The notes below the pieces were generated by a model. It saw only the letters and a program-made list of their open reading frames with translations. It ran no database searches and was not told the origin of the DNA. Positions 1-10,698 of a stretch of DNA of 64,000 bases are shown here, piece by piece. The first letter of the stretch is position 1. Every line of letters begins with the position of its first letter. The position numbers and the translations under genes were made by a program. Source of the stretch: Chlorokybus atmophyticus (Eukaryota; Streptophyta; Chlorokybophyceae; Chlorokybales; Chlorokybaceae); contig RHPI01001132.1 in NCBI GenBank assembly GCA_009103225.1, positions 235,059-299,058 of the forward strand, in the 5' to 3' direction.

Positions 1-1340
1 CATACCAACTCCAGATGCCTGCCAACTGGCTAGTTCTGGACCAAGGCGCTCAACAAAGGCAACAGACCTGTGATGGCCACTCTTGCAGCCGATGCCTATG
101 CGCCTGGCATGTGACATACAAACGACTGATCACTAACACAGCGGGACGCATACTGCCATGGGACAGTCACCAACCGCGTCAGGCAGTGCGCACTTACATA
201 GTTACAGGTACGATCAGCTTGTGTCTTGAAGTGCTGCTTGGTTCTGCCGCTTGTGCCTGATCAGGTTGTGGAGCCGACTGCAGTGCCAGCTCGACAACAG
301 ACATAGCATTGCATGTTGTCTGTAGGAAAGCACAAATCGTGCTCCTCAATCGTACAAACTCCTCCTGAGCAACCTCACCCGCAAAGATTGCCTCTGCAAC
401 AAACAAGCAACATCAGCAACTGCAGTCGCAATGATGTTACAAGCTGCACGAGTACGCCAAGATGACATGCAGCATGTCAACCTACACAGAATGCTTCAGT
501 GACATCTCACGATGTGCAACAACAGCGTAATCAGCGAACGGTCAGCGACGCACGCACGCACAAGACAAGCAGTCTAATCTTACTCTGCAAATCTGCGTTG
601 AGTCCGGTTAGGTGCCTCAAATGAGTGTGCTTCCTGCGACAACGCAAGCCATATGCAGGATTCAATACGAGCAATTGAACGAATCAGCAAGGCACCGCAG
701 TTTCAACGACCAAAACAGTATATGACGTGCAAAATGAGACGTTGACCAGCGCCAGCAAGTCACAAACCGGATCACACGAAAAAACTGCAGGAATACGAAC
801 TGCACTCAAACTAGTGCGTTGACAGCAGCCACACATTCCAGTTGACATTGAATGTCGTCAACAAGTTACGGTATGGTGACACGCAGTGACAAAGTAGCGA
901 AGACAGAGAGAGCTATGCTACTCAGCGTACAACGTGCCGTCCAAAGCCACAAAGATCAAAGTTAGTGGTGCTAACCAAGCAAGAAGAGTAGCCAGTCCAC
1001 CATCAACACATGAGCAAGAAGCGCATGAAGCTGCAACTCACCAAGGATTGGGCACTTTTCTGACGTCAAAATACAGATCCAGCCCAGGAGGCGCTCCATG
1101 CTTGAAGCCAAACGACACAAGCTGAACCTTGAGCACTACAGCCGACCGAGCGGCAGCGGCAGCGGCGGCAGCTGAAGGGTCCGTGTTGGGGTCAACAGCC
1201 CTGCCGGGTGCGGACCCGCCCGTAGCGTTCATCACAGAATTAATTACCACAGACGACGCCTTGGCCGCAGCAGCTGCGGCCGCCTCCGCAACGCCCCCAT
1301 CCGCAGCCATGACGCCGCCCGCATGCCACGTGTCGCTCAC
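1..1340 (-). CDS. RapZ C-terminal-domain protein (3' exons, partial)
   Basis: Coding exons on the minus strand, joined by frame: 1340-1042, 633-584, 393-198 and 103 to beyond position 1. The spliced protein has an Ala-rich N-terminus, then VQLVSFGFKHGAPPG..DLYFDVRKVPNPW, then LRHLTGLNADLQ, then RIGIGCKSGHHRSVAFVERL. These match in order the C-terminal domain of bacterial RapZ (FDVR.LPNP, LR.LTG, GCTGG.HRSV), which in E. coli senses glucosamine-6-phosphate and presents GlmZ RNA to RNase E. All three introns have GT-AG borders and compatible phases. Start chosen at the first ATG (1340); a second ATG lies at 1308. No P-loop kinase domain precedes the RapZ-C part, unlike full-length bacterial RapZ. 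The gene runs off the left edge, so the C-terminus is not seen. Eukaryotic function is unknown; an RNase E-type role is not implied. Confidence 0.8.
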
Positions 1341-1865
1341 GGCGGCGGTAGTCAGGCTAAAACCCTAACAAGCAGCTACCCGCCCTTTTCGCTGCCCTCA
1401 TGCAGAAACCGCCGTATAGCACAGGGCGCGACACTTCTCGCTTCTACCTTTTCTCCTGCGCATTTTGGATTACTTGCCAAAACGCAAACAAAGAAAGTCA
1501 GTGTAACTGCCAACAGTGATGCCCGCGTGCAGACTTCGCCTGCATTGTCGCAGCGCGCAAACGGCCTGCCGATATCATGATATTGGATACATGAGAATAT
1601 TCGTCCGTGTCCCTGTCCGAGGGCGCGCTGAGCGTAACACATCGCTCTAATGCGTATCCCATTGTGATGTATTCTGTACGGCGTATCCCGGTCCTTGTGG
1701 TATGCTTGTGCGCTCGCGCACAAAGGCAAAACCCTAGTCGCACAAGCCTTTGTGGGTGCTGTGGGTGCTGGGGCTTGAGGCGGAGCGTGTTGGCGAGCTG
1801 GGCGACATCGGCGGCGGCAGCGGCGGCGGCGGCGGCGGCGGCGGCGGCCCGCGCAGCCCGTGGCG
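1341..1865. promoter_or_regulatory. Shared divergent promoter, RapZ-C gene / COX7a-like gene
   Basis: A 525-bp spacer between two head-to-head genes. It holds AAAACCCTAA at 1359-1368 and AAAACCCTAG at 1728-1737, both like the plant telo-box, and a (CGG)n island at about 1809-1848 just before the COX7a-like ATG. The same two elements recur at other 5' ends in this window. Promoter activity is inferred from position and recurrence. Confidence 0.5.
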
Positions 1866-2475
1866 ATGGCAGACGAGGGGCTTAGGAAGCTGATTGAGCA
1901 GCAGAAGTCATTGCAGTCGCAGAAGGGGACTTTGGTTCACCTTAAAGCGTGAGTGGCGTTGGAAGTGCATTGCGTGTCAGGATGACTGGTCGGCTCCTCA
2001 ACAATTGCATTGCTGCTGTGACATTCCGCACCAAACGTTGTCACACGTATTACATGGGGTAGTCTCAAGTGCTCGCCGGAGAAGCTGGTGGATTGCCACT
2101 GATAACAACGCCGTGACTGCAGGAATAGCCGTGTTACCAGTGTCTTGATCCCTCTGGCCTTGGCGGGCGTGGGGACCTTCTTTGTGGTAAGCAGGCTGTG
2201 CACATAACGTCATGCTTTGAGCACTAATATGCAATCGTGCAACTTTATCACAAGTGTCATAGGTTGCCTCATGCATGTAGACATGCAATTAGGCAGAGTC
2301 GGCTTCTGGCATAGTCTGCCAGGTGCAGGTGTCGACTATATTGCTACCACCCACAGTGGTAGCAATATGATCGTCCCTCACGCTGTCATGCTGCTACTGC
2401 TTCTCAGCCTGCCTGCGCTTTCAGGCGAAGGCCCTCACCCAACTCGTCACCGGCTATGGAAAGGGCGACATCTGA
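1866..2475 (+). CDS. COX7a-like small cytochrome c oxidase subunit
   Basis: Three exons: 1866-1948, 2141-2186 and 2425-2475, giving a 59-residue protein. It starts MADEGLRKLIEQQKSLQSQK, has one hydrophobic helix (about residues 29-49, VLIPLALAGVGTFFV) and ends TGYGKGDI. Size, the basic-amphipathic N-terminus followed by a single membrane span, and the pattern (R)KLIE.Q...Q then IPLALA resemble the plant COX7a-like subunit of mitochondrial complex IV. That makes a single-pass inner-membrane accessory subunit likely. Introns are GT-AG with phases 2 and 0. The ATG has a good context (gtggcgATGG) directly after a (CGG)n island. Another tiny inner-membrane subunit is possible, since so short a protein gives limited evidence. 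Confidence 0.65.
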
Positions 2476-3588
2476 GGCGTAAGTAACGGCCCAAGCCTGG
2501 CGCACAGTGTTTCAGCTTGCTTGTGCTAGGATATAAAGGCATTTTGTAAACCCAGTAGCCTGCCAGTATGTGTACACGTACATCTCCGTGTGCTTCAGCA
2601 TGGCACTGCATATAGCCTTTGTGTAATACAACTTTACAGCACTTCCATCACTTTGGTTATGCGCCTATTGCGTTTAATGCGTATGGCAGATGTCTTGTAG
2701 CAAGCACATGACAGCTACACAAGCAGGCCAGGATGGTGCAACAGTGCAGGAGAAGCACGGAATGCACATATACCACACAGTGACCTCATCCTGGTTTTGG
2801 CTTTCAGTTCGTTCACAGGGTACTGAGAGTTAGCAGCATCCACAGAACAGTAGAGCATTCTCACTGCCATGAGCCGTGCGAGTTTCTGCACAGCTTCTGT
2901 GTTATTGTACACACAAGTGTACATGGTCTGGCAGCTGCTACCATGCCTACCCACAAACGCTATCACTGATCTTGCGTCAACTCATACGATACAGCATTGC
3001 AAACAAATTCATACGCATATATGCAGTTGTACTCTCTCTCGCTCTCTCTGTCTTTCTTCCCCNNNNNNNNNNNNNNNNNNNNNNNNNNNNNNNNNNNNNN
3101 NNNNNNNNNNNNNNNNNNNNNNNNNNNNNNNNNNNNNNNNNNNNNNNNNNNNNNNNNNNNNNNNNNNNNNNNNNNNNNNNNNNNNNNNNNNNNNNNNNNN
3201 NNNNNNNNNNNNNNNNNNNNNNCCCCCCCCCCCCCCCCCCCCCAAGTAACTATCACCACCAATAACGGCCACATCAGCAACCACGTTAGCCTGTTATGAT
3301 GAACAAGCAGCAATTGCAACCCTTGCATATCTTCTTGTCCAACCTGCTGCGTCAAGCGGCTTGACTCAAGCCATGGACTGCTTGAGAGCTGTAGCTGCAA
3401 GATTGTGATCAAGACGGACAGCTATAGCCTGCTCCTGGTGCAACAAGGACAAAAAAACAGCATACACCAAGGTTTGCTGTTTCCTGCTGACAGTATGATG
3501 TGTCGGACAGCATTCCGTCAACAGATTGCGTACATACCTGTAGGCAAGAGTGATTATTCAAGTTGGTGGGCAGCTTGTCACTCCAGCC
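2476..3588. other. Intergenic spacer with sequence gap
   Basis: Between the COX7a-like gene and PIGS. It includes the N gap described separately and a CT-rich stretch (about 3030-3062) just before it. No coding exon is supported. The gap could hide promoter sequence for PIGS. Confidence 0.6.
3063..3243. other. Assembly gap (160 N) followed by 21 C
   Basis: Positions 3063-3222 are N and 3223-3243 are an uninterrupted C run. CT-rich sequence precedes the gap. The homopolymer edge suggests a tract the sequencing could not cross. Reading frames through it (Gly- or Pro-rich) are meaningless. Confidence 0.95.
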
Positions 3589-6090
3589 ATGGTCGACCAG
3601 GCCGAGACGAGGGCGGCTGAGGCGGAGCCGAGCGAGGCGACGGCGCACAAGTTCAAGAGTGTCCAGGGCTCACGGCTGCTTGCTCTCGGCGCCCTTGTTG
3701 TCGGCGTCCTTGCAGGTGTGTTGGCATGCCCTGGTTGTATGCAGCTGTTTCATTGAATAAATGAATCAAGTGCATGACGTGGGCCAGCAGTGGCGTGAGG
3801 TAAACTGCTGCTGCTTGACTAAAGGTTGCATGCATGCATTGCTGCCACTGCTAGCACTCGCTGCACTATGCCCTTAGCTAGCCCTCTGGGGTGTAATATC
3901 AGCGTGCTTGCGGCTTACTTGGCCTGGCTGGCGTGTGAACTTGCGTTAGCATTTGCTGCATATACACCACAGTGCATGAGTGGCACAGTCAACAGGTAAA
4001 TGCAATGACATGTGTGCATACAGGTTTGCCAGTATGGTATTATACAACCACTGTCCACCGCGCCCCGCTGCCCTTCGACGCCATCGCTGCTTTGCAATCC
4101 GCTGTGCTAGCTCCCTCCTCTCCAGCAGCAGCAGCTGTGCAGAGGCTGCCATGCAGCGTACACGTTGTTTCCGTCCTTGCAACCTCCAGCACAACCCAAC
4201 CTGTTGATGAAAACAGTACACTGGGCTTGCTCAACACGCCCGGCGACAAAGCATGCCAAGTAACTACTTGATTGTAAGTGTTTGTTGCCTTTGAAGTATA
4301 TGGCAAACGCTTCAAGTTGCAGGTGACAAGGAGTGTTGTGCAAGGCAGTGCATTGGCAGAGGTGTTTGTATTGCCAAGCATGGAAGAGACTGACGAAGCA
4401 TTGGAGAGGCTGCGTGAAGGGCTGAAAGGGGGACAGTATGAGGTTTTTGTGACCAACTCTTGCACCGCCAACGCACAAAGGTGAGTGTGCTCATCGCTTT
4501 TGCAAAGCAGTGCCAGCATGCATGTCCAGGACTGGAACTGCTGTTTGCACATGACGCACCCTACGGTAGCGTTGCTCATTGGCCAGTTGGTTGCAGTCAA
4601 CTGATTGTTGTTGAATGCCACTGGCAATTGTCTGATGGTTTGCTGTGGTTTACACAGGGGAGAGAGTGTGGTACTAGGCAAGCATCGCAGGGCATGGGTG
4701 TGCGTGTCCAACTTCGAACCTGAGACGTTAACGCGCGTTGTTCCGGTTATCGCACATCTGATGGAGAACAACTTTGCAGCGCGTGGGACTGATGTCGAGT
4801 TACCATTGTCGTCCAATGCAAGTGCGGTCCTCTCCTTTTCTCTGCTCAATGCGGGGCCATCAGACTGGCTCTATGGCTGGGACTTTGCTGCAATTGAAGC
4901 GACCTACTTGCAGCCCATGCTGGATGCGTTGAGGCCCGTGGCGACACTTGAAGTAGAAAGCCAAGTGCTGTTTCATACGCGGACAACGGTACCAATGCGT
5001 TGGGATGCTTCGCACGGGGTGTTTTTCGTTTCGCACGCAGAGCTGCCTTTCTTCATCAACCCAAATGACTGGCATATGGATACGTCGCTAGGCACGACCG
5101 GGCGCGGGCGACTGGTTCACTTTCTTGTGTACGTGCCAGCAGCTGATGAGTGCCCCCTCAAGCTTCAGCTGCCAGATGACAATCTCTCCTCCACCAATGG
5201 CTTCATTTCACCTGACTTTGGAGGAGTTGTAATCCACAACGCCCCAAACTGCAGCATATCAAGCCAAGCACAGAACTCTTCCTTTGCTCCTCGCTCATTG
5301 CAAATCCTGTCTGCAGAGTCCATGGCTGAGACGTTTGCAGTCATTGCTGCTCAGATTCGCACATTGCTGCACCTTCCAGCTGCGCCGCTAAGCGCGGTTG
5401 GCGGTATCCGCGTTGCACACGTGCCAGCTGTCGACACAGCGATAGCCGAGTGGGAGGTTGATGTACTCAGCAGGCAGCGAGTAGCTGCGGACTTGAACAC
5501 CGCAGTGGAAACGCTGACTGCCTTTGTGAGCACAGTCAACGATCTTCCGGATCTTGTCATACTTGACTCCATTGCTGTTCAGGTATATGATCAAGTTTAC
5601 AAGCACATTTCAACATGAAACCTCATGTCTATCAGCTAGTTGTAGGGCATCTGCACAGCTTTTGCAACATATGCACATTGTTGTCAATTTGCTGTGGCAC
5701 TTGTGCAGGTTACTGCAGCTTTGGCTGCTGCCCACAAGGCTATCAGTGCAGCTTCGCGTGGATGCTATGATGATGCAGCTTCGCATGCGCGCGAAGCACG
5801 CTTTCTGTCTGAAGAAGCTTTCTTTCACCCAAGTGTTATGGCCATGCTCTACTTTCCTTCTGAGCATAAGTTGGCCATATACACGGTACGCACAGCGGTT
5901 CGCTTTGCAAATTGTCAAATGTTTGTGCGTCAATTTGTTATTTGCTCACTGCTGTGCGGTTTGCTGGCAGCCCTTCTTTGTGCCCGCTGCGGTTCCAATC
6001 TTAGCAGGCATTGTACGCGAGTTGAAACGAAGGCGTGCGAAAAGAAAAGCCGTATCAGGGCCTCCGCCAAACAAGCTGAAGCCATCATAA
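3589..6090 (+). CDS. PIGS: GPI transamidase component PIG-S
   Basis: Six exons: 3589-3715, 4024-4259, 4323-4480, 4658-5582, 5709-5885 and 5971-6090, about 580 residues (human PIGS 555). An N-terminal membrane helix (about 27-43, LLALGALVVGVLA) is followed by GLPVWYYTTTVHRAPLPF, the family's conserved post-helix segment. The lumenal part has WDFAAIEATYLQPMLDALRP, LPFFINPNDW and NGFISPDFGGVVIHN. The C-terminus has FPSEHKLAIYTPFFVPAAVP, a second membrane helix, then a basic cytosolic tail. PIG-S is a subunit of the ER complex that cleaves the C-terminal signal of proteins and attaches the GPI anchor. All introns are GT-AG and keep frame. The ATG at 3589 has a strong context (ccagccATGG). The window shows no other transamidase subunit. 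Confidence 0.95.
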
Positions 6091-7890
6091 GCTGTCAATC
6101 AGTTGATGCTATAGAGGCCCCAACAAATCACTACGCCCCAAGCTCCTGTCTGAGGCCCATGAGGAAGTAAGTGCCTGAATGCATAGGCTTTCCAAGCATG
6201 CATTATACAAGTGAAGCTTGTTGCAATCATGCATATGTGTAACCGTGTGCCATATAACAGTGTTGGTCAAAATGTACCTGTCCCAGACACACTGGCAACC
6301 AACAGGCAGTGCAATGTGGGCACGGTTCTCCTCAGCATGACGAGTGTGCTGCCAAAGTGTTTCACTGTTGGCAGCCAGTCTCGCTTGGCAGTAGTCAACC
6401 GCAGCCATACTCTATTGGGACACATGTCAAGCACTGTTGCTAAGATTAGCGGCTGAGACTGTTCTCGTTGTGAACTGTAGCACGAGTCTGCCATACATAA
6501 CTGAGGTATTACACACCCATCATTAAGGGACAGGTTTGCTGCATTTGCATGTGCACCCATAGGAGTTTTGCGCGTGCTTGATGTGTGCTGCACAAATCAG
6601 CACAGGCCATCATACCTGAGTACATAATGCTATCTTGCATGTACAATGTGACTGTCCTGTGCAGCTGTGTGTTGCTCAACTTGACAACCGCGCAGAGCCT
6701 GAAACTCCATCATGTTGTGCGTGCGTGTGCAAGTGCAAATGTTGGCATATGTGCGTGGTTGTCTTATGGGCTGAGCATATACTTTACTGTACCTTATGTT
6801 ACAAGTAAAATGTATAGTTGTGTAAGCACACAACCAACAACTCTGCGAATACCGTAGAGACATGTACACTACAACTTAAAAATAATTATTACATGCCTTA
6901 TTTTGTAATTTTGATAAGGTATTGTAGGCCTTGTTCACTGTAATCTCATTGCATTGAGTTTTGTGGTCATCATCGCGAAAGGTTTCAATGAAAATAAGTC
7001 GCAAAAGTGAGTGTGGGTTGTGATGTACGTGTCTCTCGGCATTCAGCAATTGCCTTTGGTCAAGTCAATTGCTGACTATCCCTGCCCTCCCAGGCTCTGT
7101 TGCTCGGCTTCTCCGTTGATTCACTTTGCAACCACACTATTGAACTCTTTCACCGTCCCGTGGTAATGCATTATGAGAGATCATTCATGCCACTGCGTGA
7201 AATAAAGCAGTTGGCAACATCATCATTGCAACATCATTGCAAGTACGCGTTCGTGTCACAAATTACAAGCCGTACCGCCTGGGACACGAGCCGTACTTTT
7301 AGAAGAGCGTGTGAATCTTCCACGTGGCACTGTACACTTTTTGGGTACGCAACTGGACTTTTCCTCCCGGTGCGCCTGGCACGCCAATTGCCGGTCACAC
7401 CAGCTGCTAACCGGACACAGGCTCCAACAGTACCAGTCTTACTACAGGTATGCACAGTACATAATGTACTTCTTGTATATAACCGGCAACCTGACCGTTT
7501 AGCGCGAGCGGTGTTTCCAACGACTGCTGTGCTCGATGACACTCAGCCATGATGAGCGACGTCCCTACCTAAGTTCCGCGCTCTCTGCAATCGTTTCAGG
7601 AAAAGTGGGCGACATTGGAGGCAACGTTGGCGGCGGCGGCGGCGGCGTCGTAGCTGAGCCAGGCTTGCAACCCGGGCTTGCATACCTGCATGTGGGCTTT
7701 GTTGTCGCTCGCATCGCACGAGGCGGCTGCTGATTGCAGGGCCGGCATGTGTTGGCTGTGCTTGCGAGGCTACGCCGGCATGAGGGAGGAGGTGAGGGTT
7801 GTGGGCGGCGGCGTGGTGGTTGTCGGTGTCTGTGTAGGTGTTGCTGCGCGGCGGGTGTCCAGTGTCTGACCCCTTGACCTGAACGCCTCA
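6091..7890. other. Intergenic region PIGS / mannosyltransferase
   Basis: No exon with conserved protein features was found. The unspliced reading frames here have no plausible domain. The right end (7600-7660) becomes GC-rich with a (CGG)n run at about 7630-7647, as at other gene starts, and probably contains the promoter or 5' UTR of the next gene. Confidence 0.5.
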
Positions 7891-9610
7891 ATGCGGTACG
7901 TTGCCGCTGCGGCCAGGCGCAGTCGCGAGCGCTGTCGCGCGCGGGATGTCAAGCTGGGGGCGGCGGCAGTGGCAATCTTCCTGCTTTTTGCGACTGGCAT
8001 ACCTCTCACTGCCCTTGGAGTAAGCTTGGACATACAGGTTTTGTACGTACAGAGTATGGGTTGACATCATGTCGCAATATGTTTGTTTTTACGTTACGTT
8101 AAGTCACAGTTATCAGCTATCAATTGCCAAATTTGACGTGTTGGTTTGCTCCTTGTTGGCCTCTTCAGCAGTGACATTGGTTTATTTGAGCCATGTAGCA
8201 TGCGTGTATGCAACCTTTGTGTGTCTGTGTGTGTTGAGCTGCAAGAAAGTGCTTGCGCATCGAAGGGTTGAAATGCAACATGCATGCATGCATGCAATTT
8301 CTATGCATGCACGAAGGCCATCTCAGCCATTGGCAAGTGCATGCGTTGCAACATCCGTTAAATGCCTGTATACAGAGCGTGGCCACACTTACAACATGTT
8401 TTCTTACTTTTCTTGTGCACAGGTTTTTGAACTGTACATCCGATGTGCTTTGAGCCACGAGCAATGCCCGCGCGCGAGCCTGGATTGGCAGGTAAGACAG
8501 CCCGAGGCGAGCCAGACTGATCGCATACCCCACATTATCCATCAACAATGGAAGGTGAGCACTTGGTGTCATTACACGCGTGCATGTGGAAGCTGGCTTA
8601 TGACAACACGTTGTTCAGGATGAGAATAACATACCCGAACACTGGCAAGCGCCATCGCAGTCATGGAAGGACTTGCACCCCAATTTTACGTATATAATGT
8701 GGAATGACACCATGTGCAGAGACTTTATAGCCAAGGTGTGGTATGCACTATGCTGGAGATTGTTTTCTTTTGCTTGTGGTCAGAGAGTCGGCGTTGTGTG
8801 GCACAGATGCAAGTATATGTGTAGATTGACGCGTGTTGACATGCGTGCAGGAGCATGCATGGTTTCTCCCAACGTACGACAGCTACCCTCACAACATTCA
8901 ACGGTTTGATTCCGTGCGCTACTTCATATTGTACACTCATGGAGGTATCTATTCCGACATGGACATTGGCGCGGAGAGGCACGTTGGCGATTTGCTCAAG
9001 TATGATGCGGTTATACCCGTAACCAAACCTGTTGGCCTCACCAACAGCCTGATGCTGTCAATACCCAAACATCCCTTTTTTGAAAAGGTAAGCAGCTTTG
9101 CACGCTCAACAAGCATCGCATTTGCCCTGTGCATGGGCGTGTGGGCGCTTGTAGGCGTGTGCTCACCATAAGTTTGCGTGCATGTGCGTGTGCATGCATG
9201 CATAAGTTCGCGCGTATGTGCAGATCGTCAAGCACCTTCCAGACTACAACAGGAATTTTATCCTTCCCTACTCGACGGTGATGTTCTCAACTGGGCCCAT
9301 GTACCTGACGGCTCAGTACTCGGTGTACAGGAACAACGACGTGGTGGTGCTGCCGCGTCGCCAGTTCGACGGTCAGGACGCGTTCTTCTTCACCGTGGCC
9401 GGCTCCAGCTGGCACAAGTGGGACGCAGTGTTCTTCCTCTTCAGTTGGAAGCACCCCGGGCTCGTGCTCTTCATGCTCTTACTCGTCGCCTTTGCTGCCA
9501 CGCTTTACCACTCGCTGCCACTTGTGTTTTGGGGACGTGGGCACAATCATCATCATCTGCATCACCAGCAGCGCAAGCGAGCATCAGCTGACCGGGAGTT
9601 TGAGGTGTAG
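7891..9610 (+). CDS. DXD glycosyltransferase, inositol-phosphoceramide mannosyltransferase-like
   Basis: Five exons: 7891-8019, 8423-8554, 8619-8735, 8851-9087 and 9224-9610; 333 residues. A basic N-terminus and signal anchor (about 23-43) are followed by IPHIIHQQWK, HPNFTYIMWND, then the sugar-nucleotide/metal site GGIYSDMDIG (about 157-166), PVGLTNSLMLSIPKHPFF and the late motif VAGSSWHKWDA. A C-terminal membrane helix (about 280-300) precedes a His/basic tail. This order is that of the Gly_transf_sug family, closest in layout to Sur1/Csg1/Csh1, which mannosylate inositol phosphoceramide in the Golgi. So sphingolipid mannosylation is the likely role; an OCH1-type protein mannosyltransferase is a less likely alternative. 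All introns are phase 0, GT-AG. Confidence 0.85.
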
Positions 9611-10698
9611 TGGGATTTTATGACTGCTTCTGAACGCAGGTGTTCAGTGTGCTAGTTATTATTCCTTGGTGTAGGCGCCCTTGTGTTTGTTTGACTGCGT
9701 GCGACGTTTAACATACCAACATGTGGCGCGTGATCTGCCAATCGTGCACCACAGACAGCTTATTGTCTGGTATACTACTGAATACCCAAGATGCCCTAGT
9801 AGAATGAATGCAACCAAACCAAACATCGCGAGTTCATTACCACCAGTTGGTGACACCATGGTGATTCATTGAAAGCACAACAAGTGGTTGACGAACCATA
9901 ATGATATGGTGTAAGGACATTGTAGCACGCGCTTCAAGTTTCCACACAACTTTCAGTGTAGCATCACGAGTCGTGATATGATACCGCTAGACTAAATACA
10001 ATAGAATTGGCGGTTACAACCTCATTAATAGTATAAACGAGCGTGCGGACGTGCGCCAGACAGTGACGTTGGACAATGTGACTTGTAGCCTGATCTAGCT
10101 AATGCGTAGCCGCGTGTATACGCTGCTGGGTTTCAGAAAACGTCTGCATGTGTCATGCTCACTACATGCATCTTGATATGGCAGTATAGTGCACATGACC
10201 AAGTGTTCAGTACATGGCTTCACTTCGATGGCCGCAGTCACACATTCAGCAGCAACAGGAGACCATCATTGTGGTCAAAGCACCATGATGACATAGTCAC
10301 CTGAGCTCCTGCCATGCATTGGGGAACTGACTAATGCCATGCAGCTTGACATGTAATACATCGTTCATGCATTGTGTCATGCAATGCACGAATGCTGCAA
10401 TCTCCACGCTGCCGAGCCGTGTCATATTTGGCCAGGTTATAATTGCAATGCACTGTCATTCCAATGCGTGCAGTGTACAGTGGCGCAAAAGCGCCCGCAA
10501 CTTGTGCATCAGCCAGCTTATGCACACACACGTACCCATTCAGTGACAAAATCAGTGCATAAGTGCTTAAGCTGCAATCATGGCTATAGCGTCCTATTGA
10601 TGAGGCGTTTGCTCTTGTGCTTCATCCTTCGCCTGCCATAAGCCACCAACAAATAAGAACACGAAACTCATGCACCATGTACGTCTATGACAACCCCA
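9611..10698. other. Convergent 3' spacer, mannosyltransferase / SERGT1-like
   Basis: Two genes converge here. It carries one copy of the 228-bp repeat (9820-10047). The rest (10048-10698) shows no conserved coding sequence. Confidence 0.5.
9820..10047. repeat. 228-bp repeat, copy 1
   Basis: By eye identical over its whole length to 20810-21037. It begins caaacatcgcgagttcatta and ends tataaacgagcgtgcg. Inside are short palindromes (caccatggtg; atcacgagtcgtgat). No long ORF, no terminal inverted repeats and no clear target-site duplication were seen. This copy lies about 210 bp past the mannosyltransferase stop codon. Confidence 0.9.

Noticed and set aside
1129-1368. Ala-rich plus-strand frame
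   Set aside because: Antisense to the RapZ-C exon; GC-rich Ala codons read as Ala-rich on both strands.
2869-3412. Frames crossing the N gap
   Set aside because: Most of each frame is N.
9659-9859. Minus-strand frame starting MVSPTGGNELAMF, repeated at 20355-20849
   Set aside because: Same start only because both lie in the 228-bp repeat; sequences after it differ and have no domain.
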